Of a stretch of DNA of 64,000 nucleotides, positions 45,096 through 56,387 are shown one piece after another. Each line of letters starts with the position of its first letter. The stretch's first letter is position 1. Made by a program: the position numbers and the translations under genes. The notes below the pieces were generated by a model. The model had not been told where the DNA came from. It did not search any database and saw only the letters and a program-made list of their open reading frames with translations. The DNA is from DALYLB01 sp964468345 (lineage in GTDB: Bacteria > Acidobacteriota > Blastocatellia > RBC074): contig CAYXVZ010000035.1 of the NCBI GenBank assembly GCA_964468345.1, forward strand, positions 1 through 64,000, in the 5' to 3' direction.

Positions 45096-45282
45096 AAAGG
45101 TTTCAGCGCGAATTGCACGATGCGCGGTTGATTCGATTGCGCGCTGCTCTGTCCGAACGCCGCCGCGCCGAACGAGTCTTTCGCCCGGCGCTGACGTGAA
45201 ACGGTATCAAGTGCGGCGCGCTGAGATCGATTGCCTGCAACGACGCTTCCGGCCCGGCGAGCCGCACCACATTTCGTTGCGT
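45092..45282 (-). pseudogene. C-terminal remnant of a TonB-dependent receptor
   Basis: In the minus-strand frame that ends at 45092, the last residues read FGAAAFGQSSAQSNQPRIVQFALKPF. This matches the final barrel strand of Oar-like receptors (compare QTQFALKLLF in the intact gene next door). Only about 60 codons remain and no start is present. The stop codon TAA is supplied by the terminal repeat of the family A element. I read it as the tail of a lost or fused receptor gene. Confidence 0.65.
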
Positions 45283-48200
45283 TTAGAACAAGAGCTTCAA
45301 AGCGAATTGCGTTTGGCGCGGCGTATACACACCCGCTGTCGAGGTGATCTTGCCGTAGTTCGGGTTGCCGAACGAAGCGTTGGGTTGGCCGAAGACTGGA
45401 TGGTTCGGCACGTTGAACATCTCCGTGCGGAATTGCAGATCCCAACCTTCGCGCACCTTGAATGTCTTGAAGATTGAAGCGTTGATGATGCTTTGATTCG
45501 GGCCGTAGCCTTGATTGCGCGACGAATTGCCCAGCGTGAAATTTGCCGGCAAGGCAAAGGCCGCCGGATCGAGGAACTGGCCGCCGACGCCGACCGTCGG
45601 ATTGGAAACGCGAATTTCATCGCGCAAACGATTGGGACGTTCGCCGCCGCCGCCGATGACGCCGCTGACGTTTTGTTGATTCGTCACCGTGAACGGCAGG
45701 CCGGTTTGCCACGTCACCGTGCCGTTGGTTTGCCAGCGGCCCAGCACCTGTCCGGCGAAGCCTTTTAAATCCTTGCCCCATGGCAATTCATAGTTCGCGC
45801 CGAACGACCAGCGATACTTGATGTTGAAATCGCTCGTTGCGCGGTCATATCGTTTGACGTTGGCGACGACTTGATCGAACGGGCCGGCCAGCATGCCATA
45901 GCCGCCCGTGCTGGTTCCGAGTCCGGTGACCTCGTCTACGCCGTGCGCCCAGGTAAAGCCGGACGTGGCGCTTAACCCTTTTGAGAAACGGCGATTGAAA
46001 CTGAGCTGGAGCGCGTTATAACTCGCATTGCCGCTCGACGTCAGATAGCCAATCGTCGTCACGCGCGGCGCGCTCGCGGCAAAGGGACGCGGATTGGCCG
46101 TGGCGTTGCCGCTGGGCAGCGCGCGATTGATGTCGGGAATCGCCATCGCCATCCGGCGGCCTTGCGTGCCCAGATAAGCGATGCTGGCGACGTTGTTGCC
46201 GAATTGTTTTTCCAGCGTCAGGTTGAATTGAATGTTGTACGAAGATTTGAAATCTAAATCCATCGCGCCGATGGTCGAAGGAATAATCGCGGCCAGATTG
46301 AGCGCACCGTTGACGCGCGGAAATGCGCTCGGTTCGACCGGACGCGGCGCGCCTTGCGCGAAGGTGCCCGTGCCCGCCGGGCAACCCGTATTCGTCAAGC
46401 TTCCCGTCGTCGAAGTGCCGCAGGTAAAGGCCGCCGTGAACGGAGCATTTTTCAGCAAGCCGTTCGATCCGTAATCGCCGGGGAAAAAGCTCCACCCGAC
46501 GCCGCCGCGCAACACCATGCCCGAAACCAGCGTCGCTGCGAATCCGACGCGGGGCGCGAAGTTCGTGTAATCGGTTTTGATGCCGACCGAAGCGTTGCTG
46601 TTCTCGCCCGCCGCCAACACCGTGGCCGTGATCGGATCGAAATTCGACAGGCGGTTGTATTGTTCGGTCTTTGGGGTGAATACGTCATAGCGCAAGCCGA
46701 GATTGAGCGTGAGCCAGTTGGTGGCGCGCCAATCGTCCTGCACATAAGCTCCCGTTTCCCAGGTGCGATAGCCGGGTTTGTAAAGACTCGTGACGCGCTC
46801 AATCGCCACAGGCGCGCCGACGATGAAATTCGCCAGACCGAAATTCGTGATCGAAGGCGCATTGTTCGCGTGCGCATTGAACGTGAAGCCGCCGCGTCCG
46901 GAGCGGCTTTGCGTAAACGAAAACTGCCGCCGGATCAGTTGCGCGCCCAGCTTCACGTTATGCGCGCCGCGCGTCCACGTGAGCGCGCCGTTATATTGAA
47001 ACGTGTTGCTGAAATTCAGCAGCGGCACGAACCAGGCATCGCCCAAATCCTGAAAGCCTTGAATGACCACGCGCGGCAAGCCGAAGGTCTGTTGGTCGCC
47101 GATGTTGACGCAACTCACCGCCGTGCAGGGAAAGCCCAACTCGTTCGCGGCATTCTTGCCGTCGTTGATCGTCTTGGACTGAATCGCCACGCGCGTGTAA
47201 CCGGTGCGCAATTCCAGCAATAAATTCGGTCTGAGCGTGCGCACGAGGTTGAGTTGGATGTTTTGCGCGCGCGATTCATTCGGCCCCGCGAAATTGAATA
47301 CGCCGCCCGGATTGACGCCGCCGGCTGCCGCCGGAAAGCCCGGCGGTTGCACGGTTGTCACATCGTTGAACGAATAACGTCCGAACATATTCATCTTGTC
47401 GTTGAGGCGATGATCGACGCGCGCGTCAAAGGTCGAAGCGTCCTGCGGGCGCACGGGCGAAGAAGCGTAATTGACCGTATTGATGCCCGGCCCGGTCGGC
47501 AACGGCAACAGCGCGGCGAATTTCAAGGCAATCGGATCGCGTAAGCTTGCATAAACGCCCTGATCCAAACGATTGAACGGAACCGGCCCCGCCGGCGCAT
47601 TGCCCAGCGCATTGATGAAATTGATTTGTTGCGCGGCGTTGGCACAGATGCCCTGCGCGTTGAAACCCGCCGAGCAGTTTTCCGAAAAGTCGCCGATGCG
47701 TTGTTTCGCCGTCGGGATCGTCGACGTGATGGCGATGCCCTGGCGAATTTTCAAGGCTTCGTAATCGCCGAAGAAAAACGTCCTATCCTTGCGAATCGGC
47801 CCGCCGATGCTGCCGCCGAATTGGTTCTGGCGGAATTTTGCCTTGGGCAATTGCGCGCCGCCCGTGAAATTGTAATTGCCGTTCGCATCGAATTTGTCGT
47901 TGCGCAGGAATTCGAACAGCGAACCGTGAAAGTTGTTCGTGCCGGACTTGGTCAGGATGTTCACGACGCCGCCCGATGTGCGCGAGACTTCGGCGCTATA
48001 CAAATTGGTCTGCACCTTGAATTCCTGAATCGCATCAATCGAAGGCCGCACGCCAATCGTGCCGATGACGCGCTCGTTGTTATCCATGCCGTCAATCATA
48101 TTGTTATTGACCACGGGGTCTTGTCCGTTGACGGAATACGACGAACTCAGGCGCCGATCATCAGGCCGCGTCCCCGTCGCCAACCCATTCGGCGGCCCCG

Positions 48201-48714
48201 GACTGACGCCCGGCGCAAGTAGCGCGAGTTGTATGTAATTGCGTCCGTTGAGCGGCAGCTCCTGCACGAGCTTGCCCGTGATCGCTGTGCCCACGGTGGA
48301 AGTGTCTGTCTGCAACACATTGGCGTCAGCGATGATGCTGACGGTTTCGCTGGTTTGGCCGACTTCGAGTTTGGCGTCCACGCGCGTGCGGTCGCCGCCG
48401 ACGAGCGTGATTTGATTGACGGCGAAACTCTTGAATCCCGCCGCTTCGATTTTGATCGCATACACGCCGATGGGCAGCAGATTGAACGTATACGCGCCCG
48501 CATCATCCGTCGTCGTCGTGCGTACAATGTTCGTGCCCAAATTGGTCACCGTGACTTTGGCGTTGGGCAACACTGCGCCCGCGTTGTCAGTGACCGTGCC
48601 GACAACGTCCGCGCTGATCACCTGCGCCGTCGCGCAAACGTATAAGCTGCAAAGCAAAGTCAGTACGACACAAGCGAACTGGCAGGATTGCCGATCGGCA
48701 AGCACTCTTTTCAT
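45283..48714 (-). CDS. TonB-dependent receptor, Oar-like
   Basis: A 1143-residue receptor. ATG 48714 has an AAGGAG site upstream. The signal peptide lies in CVVLTLLCSLYVCATAQ (15-31). The carboxypeptidase-regulatory-like domain (DVVGTVTDNAGAVLPNAKVTV, about 36-120) precedes the plug: LPLNGRNYIQLALLAPGVSPGP, NNNMIDGMDNNERVIGTIGVRPSIDAIQEFKV, SRTSGGVVNILTKSGTN. The barrel ends QTQFALKLLF. The LNGRN motif places it in the subgroup common in Solibacteres and Blastocatellia. It lies between the two DUF1553/DUF1501 gene sets on the same strand and might import the saccharide they process, but it has its own upstream region. Confidence 0.93.
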   Translation of the reverse strand: MKRVLADRQSCQFACVVLTLLCSLYVCATAQVISADVVGTVTDNAGAVLPNAKVTVTNLGTNIVRTTTTDDAGAYTFNLLPIGVYAIKIEAAGFKSFAVNQITLVGGDRTRVDAKLEVGQTSETVSIIADANVLQTDTSTVGTAITGKLVQELPLNGRNYIQLALLAPGVSPGPPNGLATGTRPDDRRLSSSYSVNGQDPVVNNNMIDGMDNNERVIGTIGVRPSIDAIQEFKVQTNLYSAEVSRTSGGVVNILTKSGTNNFHGSLFEFLRNDKFDANGNYNFTGGAQLPKAKFRQNQFGGSIGGPIRKDRTFFFGDYEALKIRQGIAITSTIPTAKQRIGDFSENCSAGFNAQGICANAAQQINFINALGNAPAGPVPFNRLDQGVYASLRDPIALKFAALLPLPTGPGINTVNYASSPVRPQDASTFDARVDHRLNDKMNMFGRYSFNDVTTVQPPGFPAAAGGVNPGGVFNFAGPNESRAQNIQLNLVRTLRPNLLLELRTGYTRVAIQSKTINDGKNAANELGFPCTAVSCVNIGDQQTFGLPRVVIQGFQDLGDAWFVPLLNFSNTFQYNGALTWTRGAHNVKLGAQLIRRQFSFTQSRSGRGGFTFNAHANNAPSITNFGLANFIVGAPVAIERVTSLYKPGYRTWETGAYVQDDWRATNWLTLNLGLRYDVFTPKTEQYNRLSNFDPITATVLAAGENSNASVGIKTDYTNFAPRVGFAATLVSGMVLRGGVGWSFFPGDYGSNGLLKNAPFTAAFTCGTSTTGSLTNTGCPAGTGTFAQGAPRPVEPSAFPRVNGALNLAAIIPSTIGAMDLDFKSSYNIQFNLTLEKQFGNNVASIAYLGTQGRRMAMAIPDINRALPSGNATANPRPFAASAPRVTTIGYLTSSGNASYNALQLSFNRRFSKGLSATSGFTWAHGVDEVTGLGTSTGGYGMLAGPFDQVVANVKRYDRATSDFNIKYRWSFGANYELPWGKDLKGFAGQVLGRWQTNGTVTWQTGLPFTVTNQQNVSGVIGGGGERPNRLRDEIRVSNPTVGVGGQFLDPAAFALPANFTLGNSSRNQGYGPNQSIINASIFKTFKVREGWDLQFRTEMFNVPNHPVFGQPNASFGNPNYGKITSTAGVYTPRQTQFALKLLF

Positions 48715-49204
48715 AGGTCTCCTTGATTGGCGGCACGGTTGTGAGACAGCCCGTGTCAGATGAACGTCTTCAACGATGCGTTGATTTCAGCCGCAACGTA
48801 TGCGATGCATTACAGTCGGCGCCTGAGCCTACACTTCTTTGCACGTTTCCCACGGGCGGCGCGGCTGCGCCGACTGCACGAAATATACAAACGCGAGATC
48901 AGGTCAGGATGGTTATTACATTCTTATATGGTATTGCGAATCCTAATGCGGAATCGGTTTCTTTGGTAGTCATGAATAGAGAAATGCTGTCCAGAGGAAG
49001 AGAAATCAAAAGGCAAAAGCACGAGCCATATCTCGCAAAATAGGATTTGCAGGCAATCCTTTTGCTTTCATTGTCGTGTGCCAATCTTGCCTGGTCTGAT
49101 TTGGATCGGTTGGCAATTCAGAGTCCGGCAGTGGGCCGCCCTCGCCCGCGGCGTTGATGCCCGCGCGCATCGTTTTTTCATGGGAGCCTGGTGAAAAAAG
49201 GTAG
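48715..49204. repeat. Intergenic region with AAAAGGCAAAAG hairpin
   Basis: These 490 bases hold the receptor's promoter side. A CCCACGGGCGGCGCGGCTGC sequence near 48847 is similar to one at 56844. An element at 49002-49100 has arms GAAATCAAAAGGCAAAAG and CCTTTTGCTTTC, ending in TTGCCTGGTCTGATTTGG, the family A right end. No gene is present. Confidence 0.6.
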
Positions 49205-50245
49205 TCAGGATTTCAGGTCTTCAGCAGGCAGATGGATCACGTTGCCGCTGCCGGCCGATTCATAAGCCGCGAAGATCAACTGCACGGTCTTCAAATTATC
49301 TTCGCCCGTGGTTTCGGCCTGCGCTTCGCCGCGCAGCGCCGCCAGCAGGTTGGCATTGCACGGAACGATGCTGGCCTGCACCAGTTCATAGGCGGGATCA
49401 ACCCAATTGAATCGAGGCGGCGGATAGCGTCTGGCGCAGGAACCGGCTTCCGTCGTCAGGCAGATGCGATAATCCGGCCCCAGTTCGAGCGAGCCTTTCT
49501 CGCCTTCGATGACGACATATGTTTCGGGAAAGCGTTCGTGCTCGGTGCGGCTGGCATAGCTCATTTCGCAAATGACGGTCATCCCGCCGTCCATCGTCAT
49601 CATCACGGTTGCCACATCTTCGCCTTTGATTTCCTTGTGAATGCTGTGCGTCCGGCAATACAGCGTGCCGGCTTCGCCGAATAAAAAGCGCGCCGTGTCG
49701 AGAATGTGGCTGCCGATGTCGGTCAGGATGAATTGCTCCAGATCCTTCAGAAACGGCTGATTGTCGAAGACCGGAAAGCTGGAACAAAAATGGATGCGCG
49801 CGCGAAACGGCCGGCCGATAACGCCGCGCGCCAGGTCGTGTTTCAACTGGCGCAGCGGCGTTTGCCAGCGCCAGTTTTCATGCACAAAAAAGGGAGTGTT
49901 CGATGCGCGGCAGACGCGTGCCATCTCGGCGGCTTCGGCCAGGGTGGGCGCCATCGGCTTTTGACAAATGACGGGCAGGCGGCGCGACGCAGCCAGATGC
50001 ACCAGCGGCGCGTGTGTTTTGACATCGGTGATGATGTCCAGAAAATCCAGCCGTTCGCGCTCCAGCATCTCCTGCGCGTTGTCGTAAACGGCAGGCACGC
50101 CGAATTCCCGCGCCAGTTCTTCGGCTCTTCCACGATGACGATTGCACAACGCGACGCATTCCACGCCCGGCAGTTCATGCCATCCCGCCAATTGATAGCG
50201 CGCCCAGAAGCCCGTTCCCACAACAGCAAAGCGCAATTTGTTCAT
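49205..50245 (-). CDS. Gfo/Idh/MocA-family oxidoreductase
   Basis: A 346-residue NAD(P)-dependent oxidoreductase. The Rossmann motif is VVGTGFWARY at 8-17; CQKPMAPTLAEAAEMARVC near 94-112 contains the K-P pair typical of the family, and ENWRWQTPLRQLK follows. ILTDIGSHILDTARFLFGE carries the conserved D-x-GxH helix with the catalytic histidine. Substrates are usually sugars or sugar derivatives. It is the last gene of a row (DUF1553, DUF1501, GH140-like, this gene) with only 7 bp to its upstream neighbour, so it is probably involved in breakdown of the sugar released by that hydrolase. No signal peptide; cytoplasmic. Confidence 0.92.
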   Translation of the reverse strand: MNKLRFAVVGTGFWARYQLAGWHELPGVECVALCNRHRGRAEELAREFGVPAVYDNAQEMLERERLDFLDIITDVKTHAPLVHLAASRRLPVICQKPMAPTLAEAAEMARVCRASNTPFFVHENWRWQTPLRQLKHDLARGVIGRPFRARIHFCSSFPVFDNQPFLKDLEQFILTDIGSHILDTARFLFGEAGTLYCRTHSIHKEIKGEDVATVMMTMDGGMTVICEMSYASRTEHERFPETYVVIEGEKGSLELGPDYRICLTTEAGSCARRYPPPRFNWVDPAYELVQASIVPCNANLLAALRGEAQAETTGEDNLKTVQLIFAAYESAGSGNVIHLPAEDLKS

Positions 50246-50252
50246 GTCCTTT

Positions 50253-51713
<1,461 letters not shown>

Positions 51714-51727
51714 GATGATTTTCCGTA

Positions 51728-53116
51728 TCAGGTCAGCAGACCTTTGATGATATTTCCATGCACATCCGTCAGCCGGTAATCGCGTCCGCCATGCCGGTAA
51801 GTCAGGCGCGTGTGATCGAAACCGAGCAGGTGCAATATCGTCGCGTGAAAGTCATGCAGGTGGACTTCGTTCTCGACCGCTTGATCGCCGAACTCATCCG
51901 ACTGGCCGTAGGTGATGCCCGGCTTCACGCCGCCGCCCGCCATCCATGAACTGAACACGAAATTGTGATGCGCGCGTCCGTCGGGTTGATCCGTCCACGG
52001 CGTGCGCCCGTATTCAGTCGTCCAAACCACCAGCGTTTCATCCAGCATCCCGCGCGATTTGAGGTCGCGCAACAACGCGGCAATCGGCTGGTCAATGTTG
52101 CGCGCGAGTTTTTCGTATTTCTTCAACTCGCCGTGCGCGTCCCAGTTGTTGTTCGATCCGGTATCGATCAATTCGATAAAGCGCACGCCGCGTTCAGCCA
52201 GGCGTCGCGCGACCAGACACTGCCAGCCATAGCTTTTCGTGTCGTCGCGCGTGATGCCATAGAGCTTTAACGTGGCGTCCGTCTCCTTCGATAAATCCAG
52301 CACTTCAGGCATCTGTTGTTGCATGCCGAACGCCGTCTCGAACGATTTGATGCGCGCCGACAGTGAAGAATCGTTCGCGCGCGTGAGCAGGTGCTGCGAA
52401 TTGAGATCGGCCAGCAGTTCAAGTTCGCGTTGTTGAATGCGGTCAGAAGGCGAACGCCGGGCGAGGTCGGGGATCGGTTCGCTGCCGGGAATTACGCGCG
52501 TGCCCTGATGCACGGCGGGCAGAAAATCCGAACTCCAGACTTGTCCGCCCGCATAAGGCAAATGCGGCGCGAGTACGATGAAGGAAGGCAGGTTTTGATT
52601 TTCAGTGCCGAGGCCATAACTCACCCACGAACCCATGCACGGACGCTTGAACGTCACCGAACCCGTGTGCATGCCGAGCGTGCCCTGGAAATGTTCGTTG
52701 TGATCGGTCTTCATCGAACGAATCACGCACACCTCGTGCATCATTTCGCGCAGGTGCGGAAACAGGTCGCTGACTTCAGTGCCGCATTGCCGATTCGGTT
52801 TGAAGTCCCACAGCGGTCGCAATAATGGCCGCCCGTTCGCGCCAAGCCCTTTTTGTTCCGCAGCGGCGACCAGTTTGGGCTTCGGGTCAAAGGTTTCCAT
52901 CTGCGCTACGCCGCCCGTGGAATATAAAAAAATGACGCGCCTGGCTTTGGCGGGGAAGTGCGGCGGACGCGGCGCCAGCGGATTATCGGATTGCGGATTG
53001 CGAATTGCGGATTGCGGATCGGTTGCCGCTGACAATTCGCTGATGATGCCGGGAAAGACGAGCGAACCGCCCAGGAGCGAATGAATCATTTGGCGACGAG
53101 AATAGTGTTTATTCAT
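51728..53116 (-). CDS. DUF1501 protein with twin-arginine signal
   Basis: A 462-residue protein beginning MNKHYSRRQMIHSLLGGSLV, a Tat signal (Arg7-Arg8). Then comes an unusual stretch DPQSAIRNPQSDNPLAP (33-49) and the DUF1501 body: VIFLYSTGGVAQMETFDPKPKLV, GMHTGSVTFKRPCMGSWVSYGLGTENQNLPSFIVL, EYGRTPWTDQPDGRAHHNFVFSSWMAGGGVKPG, ending YRLTDVHGNIIKGLLT. It starts 5 bp after the DUF1553 stop, so the pair is tightly coupled. The stretch 33-49 is encoded by a tandem GGATTGCGGATTGCGAATTG repeat (52988-53018), an insertion unlike the rest of the gene. The start at 53116 is preferred because the Tat motif follows directly. Confidence 0.92.
   Translation of the reverse strand: MNKHYSRRQMIHSLLGGSLVFPGIISELSAATDPQSAIRNPQSDNPLAPRPPHFPAKARRVIFLYSTGGVAQMETFDPKPKLVAAAEQKGLGANGRPLLRPLWDFKPNRQCGTEVSDLFPHLREMMHEVCVIRSMKTDHNEHFQGTLGMHTGSVTFKRPCMGSWVSYGLGTENQNLPSFIVLAPHLPYAGGQVWSSDFLPAVHQGTRVIPGSEPIPDLARRSPSDRIQQRELELLADLNSQHLLTRANDSSLSARIKSFETAFGMQQQMPEVLDLSKETDATLKLYGITRDDTKSYGWQCLVARRLAERGVRFIELIDTGSNNNWDAHGELKKYEKLARNIDQPIAALLRDLKSRGMLDETLVVWTTEYGRTPWTDQPDGRAHHNFVFSSWMAGGGVKPGITYGQSDEFGDQAVENEVHLHDFHATILHLLGFDHTRLTYRHGGRDYRLTDVHGNIIKGLLT
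52988..53018. repeat. GGATTGCGGATTGCGAATTG repeat inside DUF1501 gene
   Basis: About 30 bases of GGATTGCGG/GAATTGCGG units encode DPQSAIRNPQSD in the linker after the Tat signal. A related but less perfect sequence (GGATTGCGAATTGAGGATT) lies in the DUF1553 gene at about 42833-42852, encoding NSQSKL. Confidence 0.65.
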
Positions 53117-53120
53117 AGCT

Positions 53121-55727
53121 TCAATCCACAAAAACAAATTCGCTGCTGCTCAACAACACGCGCAGATAGCTCGCTAACGCCGCGCGCGTTTGCGCCTCTT
53201 CGTCTATGTTGACCGCAACCAGATCCGGCCGCACATTGCGCAGATAAGCCAGGCCTTTTTTCAGTTCATCCGCTGTGGGCTTGCGCCCGAACGCAAGGCG
53301 ATAAGCGTAATCGATGCGTTGCGCATCATCCGCGTAAGCCAGCCCGACGCGAACAGCGAAGGCGTCGGCCTGTTTATGCACGAACGGATCATTCATCATA
53401 AACAGCGCCTGCAACGGGGTCGTGCTTAACATCCGTTCGCCTGTCGCCGCGTTGGTGTCGGCTCCGTCAAAGATCGCCAGTTGCGGATGCGGGCGGATGC
53501 GTTGCTGCATCAGATAAACGCCGCGCCCATTGTGTTCATAGTTTGCCACGAAAGGATGATGCACGGTGAAGCGCCAATCTTTTTCAGGCGGGAAGGGATG
53601 CGGGCCGTTGACGTTGTGTTCGAGCGTGCCGCTCACCATTAGCATCGCATCGCGAATCTCTTCGGCCGAAAGGCGCCGGCGGTTGAAACGCGAGAGCAAG
53701 GTATTCGCGGCGTCTTCGGCGGGCGCCGCGGCGCTGGCAAGTTGATAAACGCGCGAGAGCATTATGCGGCGGTGCATCTTTTTGAAGGACCAGCCGTCGG
53801 CAATGAATTGCGCGGCGAGATAATCCAACAAGTCGGGATGCGTGGGCGCAAGGCCGCGCGCGCCGAAATCGTTGGGCGTTTGCACCAGGCCTCTGCCGAA
53901 ATGATGCAACCAGATGCGATTGACGATCACGCGCGCCGTCAAGGGATTTTTGGCATCGGCGATCCATTCGGCGAGTTCGCGGCGGCCGCTGCCCTTCTGA
54001 TTTTCCGGCAGGCGCGCACCGCCGAGAATCTGCAAGAAGCCGCGCGGGGCCACGTCGCCGAGATTCTTGTTATCGCCTTTGCGTTGAATGCGCGAATCCG
54101 CCGCGGCGCCTTCCGATACGGCATAGGCGCGTTCGACGCGCGGCGGTTCGTTCAATTCAAACAAGCGCAACCGAACCTTTTCGAGTTCGGCTTCGATCTC
54201 TGGAATCGCGCGTTGCGAGGTTTTGCCCGCAATGCGATTGCGGTCGTCGTGGTCTTCTTCGCCGAGCTTGCTGGGGTCAATGATGCGCCCGACCTGATCG
54301 GTTTCGATGCCCTTGCCACCGGTTGTCGCAAATGCCGTTGACGCTAACGCAGGCGACGCGGCTTGCTGATTCTGCCGCCCGCGCACATAGCCGCGCTCGA
54401 CCTGCAAGGCTTCGCGTTTGAGCTCGAGCTTGCGCACTTCAGCCTGGTATTTCGCCAGGCGCTCCGCTTCTGCGCCTTTGACGAGCGGCGTCAGGCTATG
54501 CGCGTGCGCGTAAATTTCAGTGCCGGGAAAAGCGTATTGCGTGCTTTTGAAAATGCCATAGAGCGCGTAATAGTCGCGCGTCGGAATCGGATCGAATTTA
54601 TGATCGTGGCAGCGCGCGCACGACACGCTCAAGCCGAGAAAAGCCTTGCCCAGATTGTCGAGCGTATCGTCAATCATCAGGTTGTCATCGGTGTCGCGCG
54701 AACCGAAGCGCCGTGAAATGGCCACATAACCGGTGGCGATGATCTTCTCCTGCCGTTCAGCCTCGGCGGCTATTTCGTCGGTGCTTTGAATCGGCAACAG
54801 GTCGCCCGCGATTTGTTCGCGGATGAATCGATCGTATGGCTTGTCGTCGTTGAATGCCTTGATGACGTAGTTGCGATATTTATACGCCGACGGCACGGGG
54901 AAGTCCGACGCACAGCCCGCCGTGTCGGCATACCGCACCAAATCCAACCAATGCCTGCCCCAGCGTTCGCCATAGGCAGGCGAAGCCAGCAAACGGTCGA
55001 CGACTTTCTCGAAAGCATTCGGCGCATCGTCGTTAACGAAGGCTTCGACCTCGCGCGGCGTCGGCGGCAAACCCGTCAGATCAAACGTCGCGCGGCGAAT
55101 CAACGCGCGCCTGTCTGCATCGCCGACCGGTTTGAATTTTTTCTTTTCGAGTTCGGCGAGGATGAAATTGTCTATCGGCGTTTTGCCCCAGGACGGATCG
55201 TTGACCGCGGGAACGCTTGCGGCTTTGAGCGGCTGAAACGACCAGAACTTTTTGGCTTCGTTGAAATCATAAGCTTCGGTTTTGGCGCCGGCTGTTTCGG
55301 ACCGCGGATCAGGCGCGCCCATTTTGATCCACGTTTCAAAATCACGAATGACGGTTGCGGGCAACTTGCCGCTCATCGGCATTTGCAATTTCGCGTCGGC
55401 GTGCCGAATCGCCTTGATCAGCACACTCTTTTCAGGCTCACCGGCAATGATCGCCGGCGCGCCCGACGCCCCGCCTCTCAACATTCCCGCGCGCGTGTCG
55501 AGCCGCAATCCGCCCGCCGGTTTTTTCGCCTCCGCGCTATGGCACTGGTAACACTGGCTGACGAGCACGGGGCGAATCTTCCGCTCGAAAAAATCAAGGC
55601 CTTCCTTTGAAAAAACGCTGGATGGAGCCTGTTGACCTCTCGCGGTTGCAAGAGAAGGCAGACAGAACAGCGAGCCTGCCAGCAGCGCGAAACTGTGCTT
55701 GAGAAAACCGGCTGTGCTGATCTTCAT
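53121..55727 (-). CDS. PSCyt1-DUF1549-DUF1553 cytochrome c-type protein
   Basis: An 868-residue exported protein with signal peptide (MKISTAGFLKHSFALLAGSLF). The cytochrome motif CYQCH is at 59-63, followed by AGGLRLDTRAGMLRGGASG. DUF1549 comes next (PIDNFILAELEKKKFKP; RRATFDLTGLPPTPREVEAFV; YGERWGRHWLDLVRYADTAG), then CARCH at 370-374 (CARCHDHKFDPIPTRDYY). The DUF1553 half contains ARVIVNRIWLHHFGRGLVQTPNDFG and LARFNRRRLSAEEIRDAM-like SRFNRRRLSAEEIRDAML. It leads the four-gene row with DUF1501, the GH140-like gene and the oxidoreductase. Haem attachment suggests electron transfer in the periplasm; the reaction partner is unknown. Confidence 0.93.
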   Translation of the reverse strand: MKISTAGFLKHSFALLAGSLFCLPSLATARGQQAPSSVFSKEGLDFFERKIRPVLVSQCYQCHSAEAKKPAGGLRLDTRAGMLRGGASGAPAIIAGEPEKSVLIKAIRHADAKLQMPMSGKLPATVIRDFETWIKMGAPDPRSETAGAKTEAYDFNEAKKFWSFQPLKAASVPAVNDPSWGKTPIDNFILAELEKKKFKPVGDADRRALIRRATFDLTGLPPTPREVEAFVNDDAPNAFEKVVDRLLASPAYGERWGRHWLDLVRYADTAGCASDFPVPSAYKYRNYVIKAFNDDKPYDRFIREQIAGDLLPIQSTDEIAAEAERQEKIIATGYVAISRRFGSRDTDDNLMIDDTLDNLGKAFLGLSVSCARCHDHKFDPIPTRDYYALYGIFKSTQYAFPGTEIYAHAHSLTPLVKGAEAERLAKYQAEVRKLELKREALQVERGYVRGRQNQQAASPALASTAFATTGGKGIETDQVGRIIDPSKLGEEDHDDRNRIAGKTSQRAIPEIEAELEKVRLRLFELNEPPRVERAYAVSEGAAADSRIQRKGDNKNLGDVAPRGFLQILGGARLPENQKGSGRRELAEWIADAKNPLTARVIVNRIWLHHFGRGLVQTPNDFGARGLAPTHPDLLDYLAAQFIADGWSFKKMHRRIMLSRVYQLASAAAPAEDAANTLLSRFNRRRLSAEEIRDAMLMVSGTLEHNVNGPHPFPPEKDWRFTVHHPFVANYEHNGRGVYLMQQRIRPHPQLAIFDGADTNAATGERMLSTTPLQALFMMNDPFVHKQADAFAVRVGLAYADDAQRIDYAYRLAFGRKPTADELKKGLAYLRNVRPDLVAVNIDEEAQTRAALASYLRVLLSSSEFVFVD

Positions 55728-56160
55728 CGAAAATGCTCCCGGTCATGCAAAGTGATTGCGGGTGCGGTGCCGCCAACTTGTTTGTGACAATCCCGCCTGC
55801 TTGGAGTAAAGGCCAAAATCTGAAACTCTTTGATAGGTTGCGAATTTACTATAAGCCAATTCATTGAGCTATAAAGATCACATCAAATATTCTGAGGATC
55901 GTATCATTTGATTAGCCGGCAAGATCGGAATCGCATTTGCCCCCTTATGCTCCTTGACTGTTATCGTTAGCATTCGGCTTTGTACATCAGAATGTCTTTG
56001 CATTGCGCCGACCTCCTGATGTACAAAGTCGAGCGTTAACGTCAACAGTCAAAGAGCGGCCATAACTGCTTCAACATCAATCACTGGTCGCTCAGCGAAA
56101 CCTTCGGTTAATAACAGGCCTAATAGCCTGTAAACATAATTGCTTTCAGTTTTCGCGTGA

Positions 56161-56348
56161 GCGCCAAAGGCGCGACCAGCCAATATTCAGGGGGGAGCGA
56201 AGCGAGCCCCTGGACAGCCAACAGTTTTTTGCGCCCTGAAGGGGCGCCGGCAAATTCTTCTGCCCCTTCAGGGCGGGAATGATTTCGCAATCAAACCAGG
56301 GCCTCGCTTCGCTCCCCCCTGAATATTGGCTGGTCGCGCCTTTGGCGC
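56161..56348. repeat. Large palindrome, perfect 46-bp arms
   Basis: The arms at 56161-56206 and 56303-56348 are exact reverse complements. Between them lies a second hairpin (CGCCCTGAAGGGGCG type). It looks like one element enclosing another. Confidence 0.85.
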
Positions 56349-56387
56349 TTATCGTTGTAGTCAACTTCAATGCTTCTCTTACTTTTT

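Noticed and set aside
56146..56370. 74-codon minus-strand open frame
   Set aside because: It is simply the translation of the 46-bp-arm palindrome and its loop.
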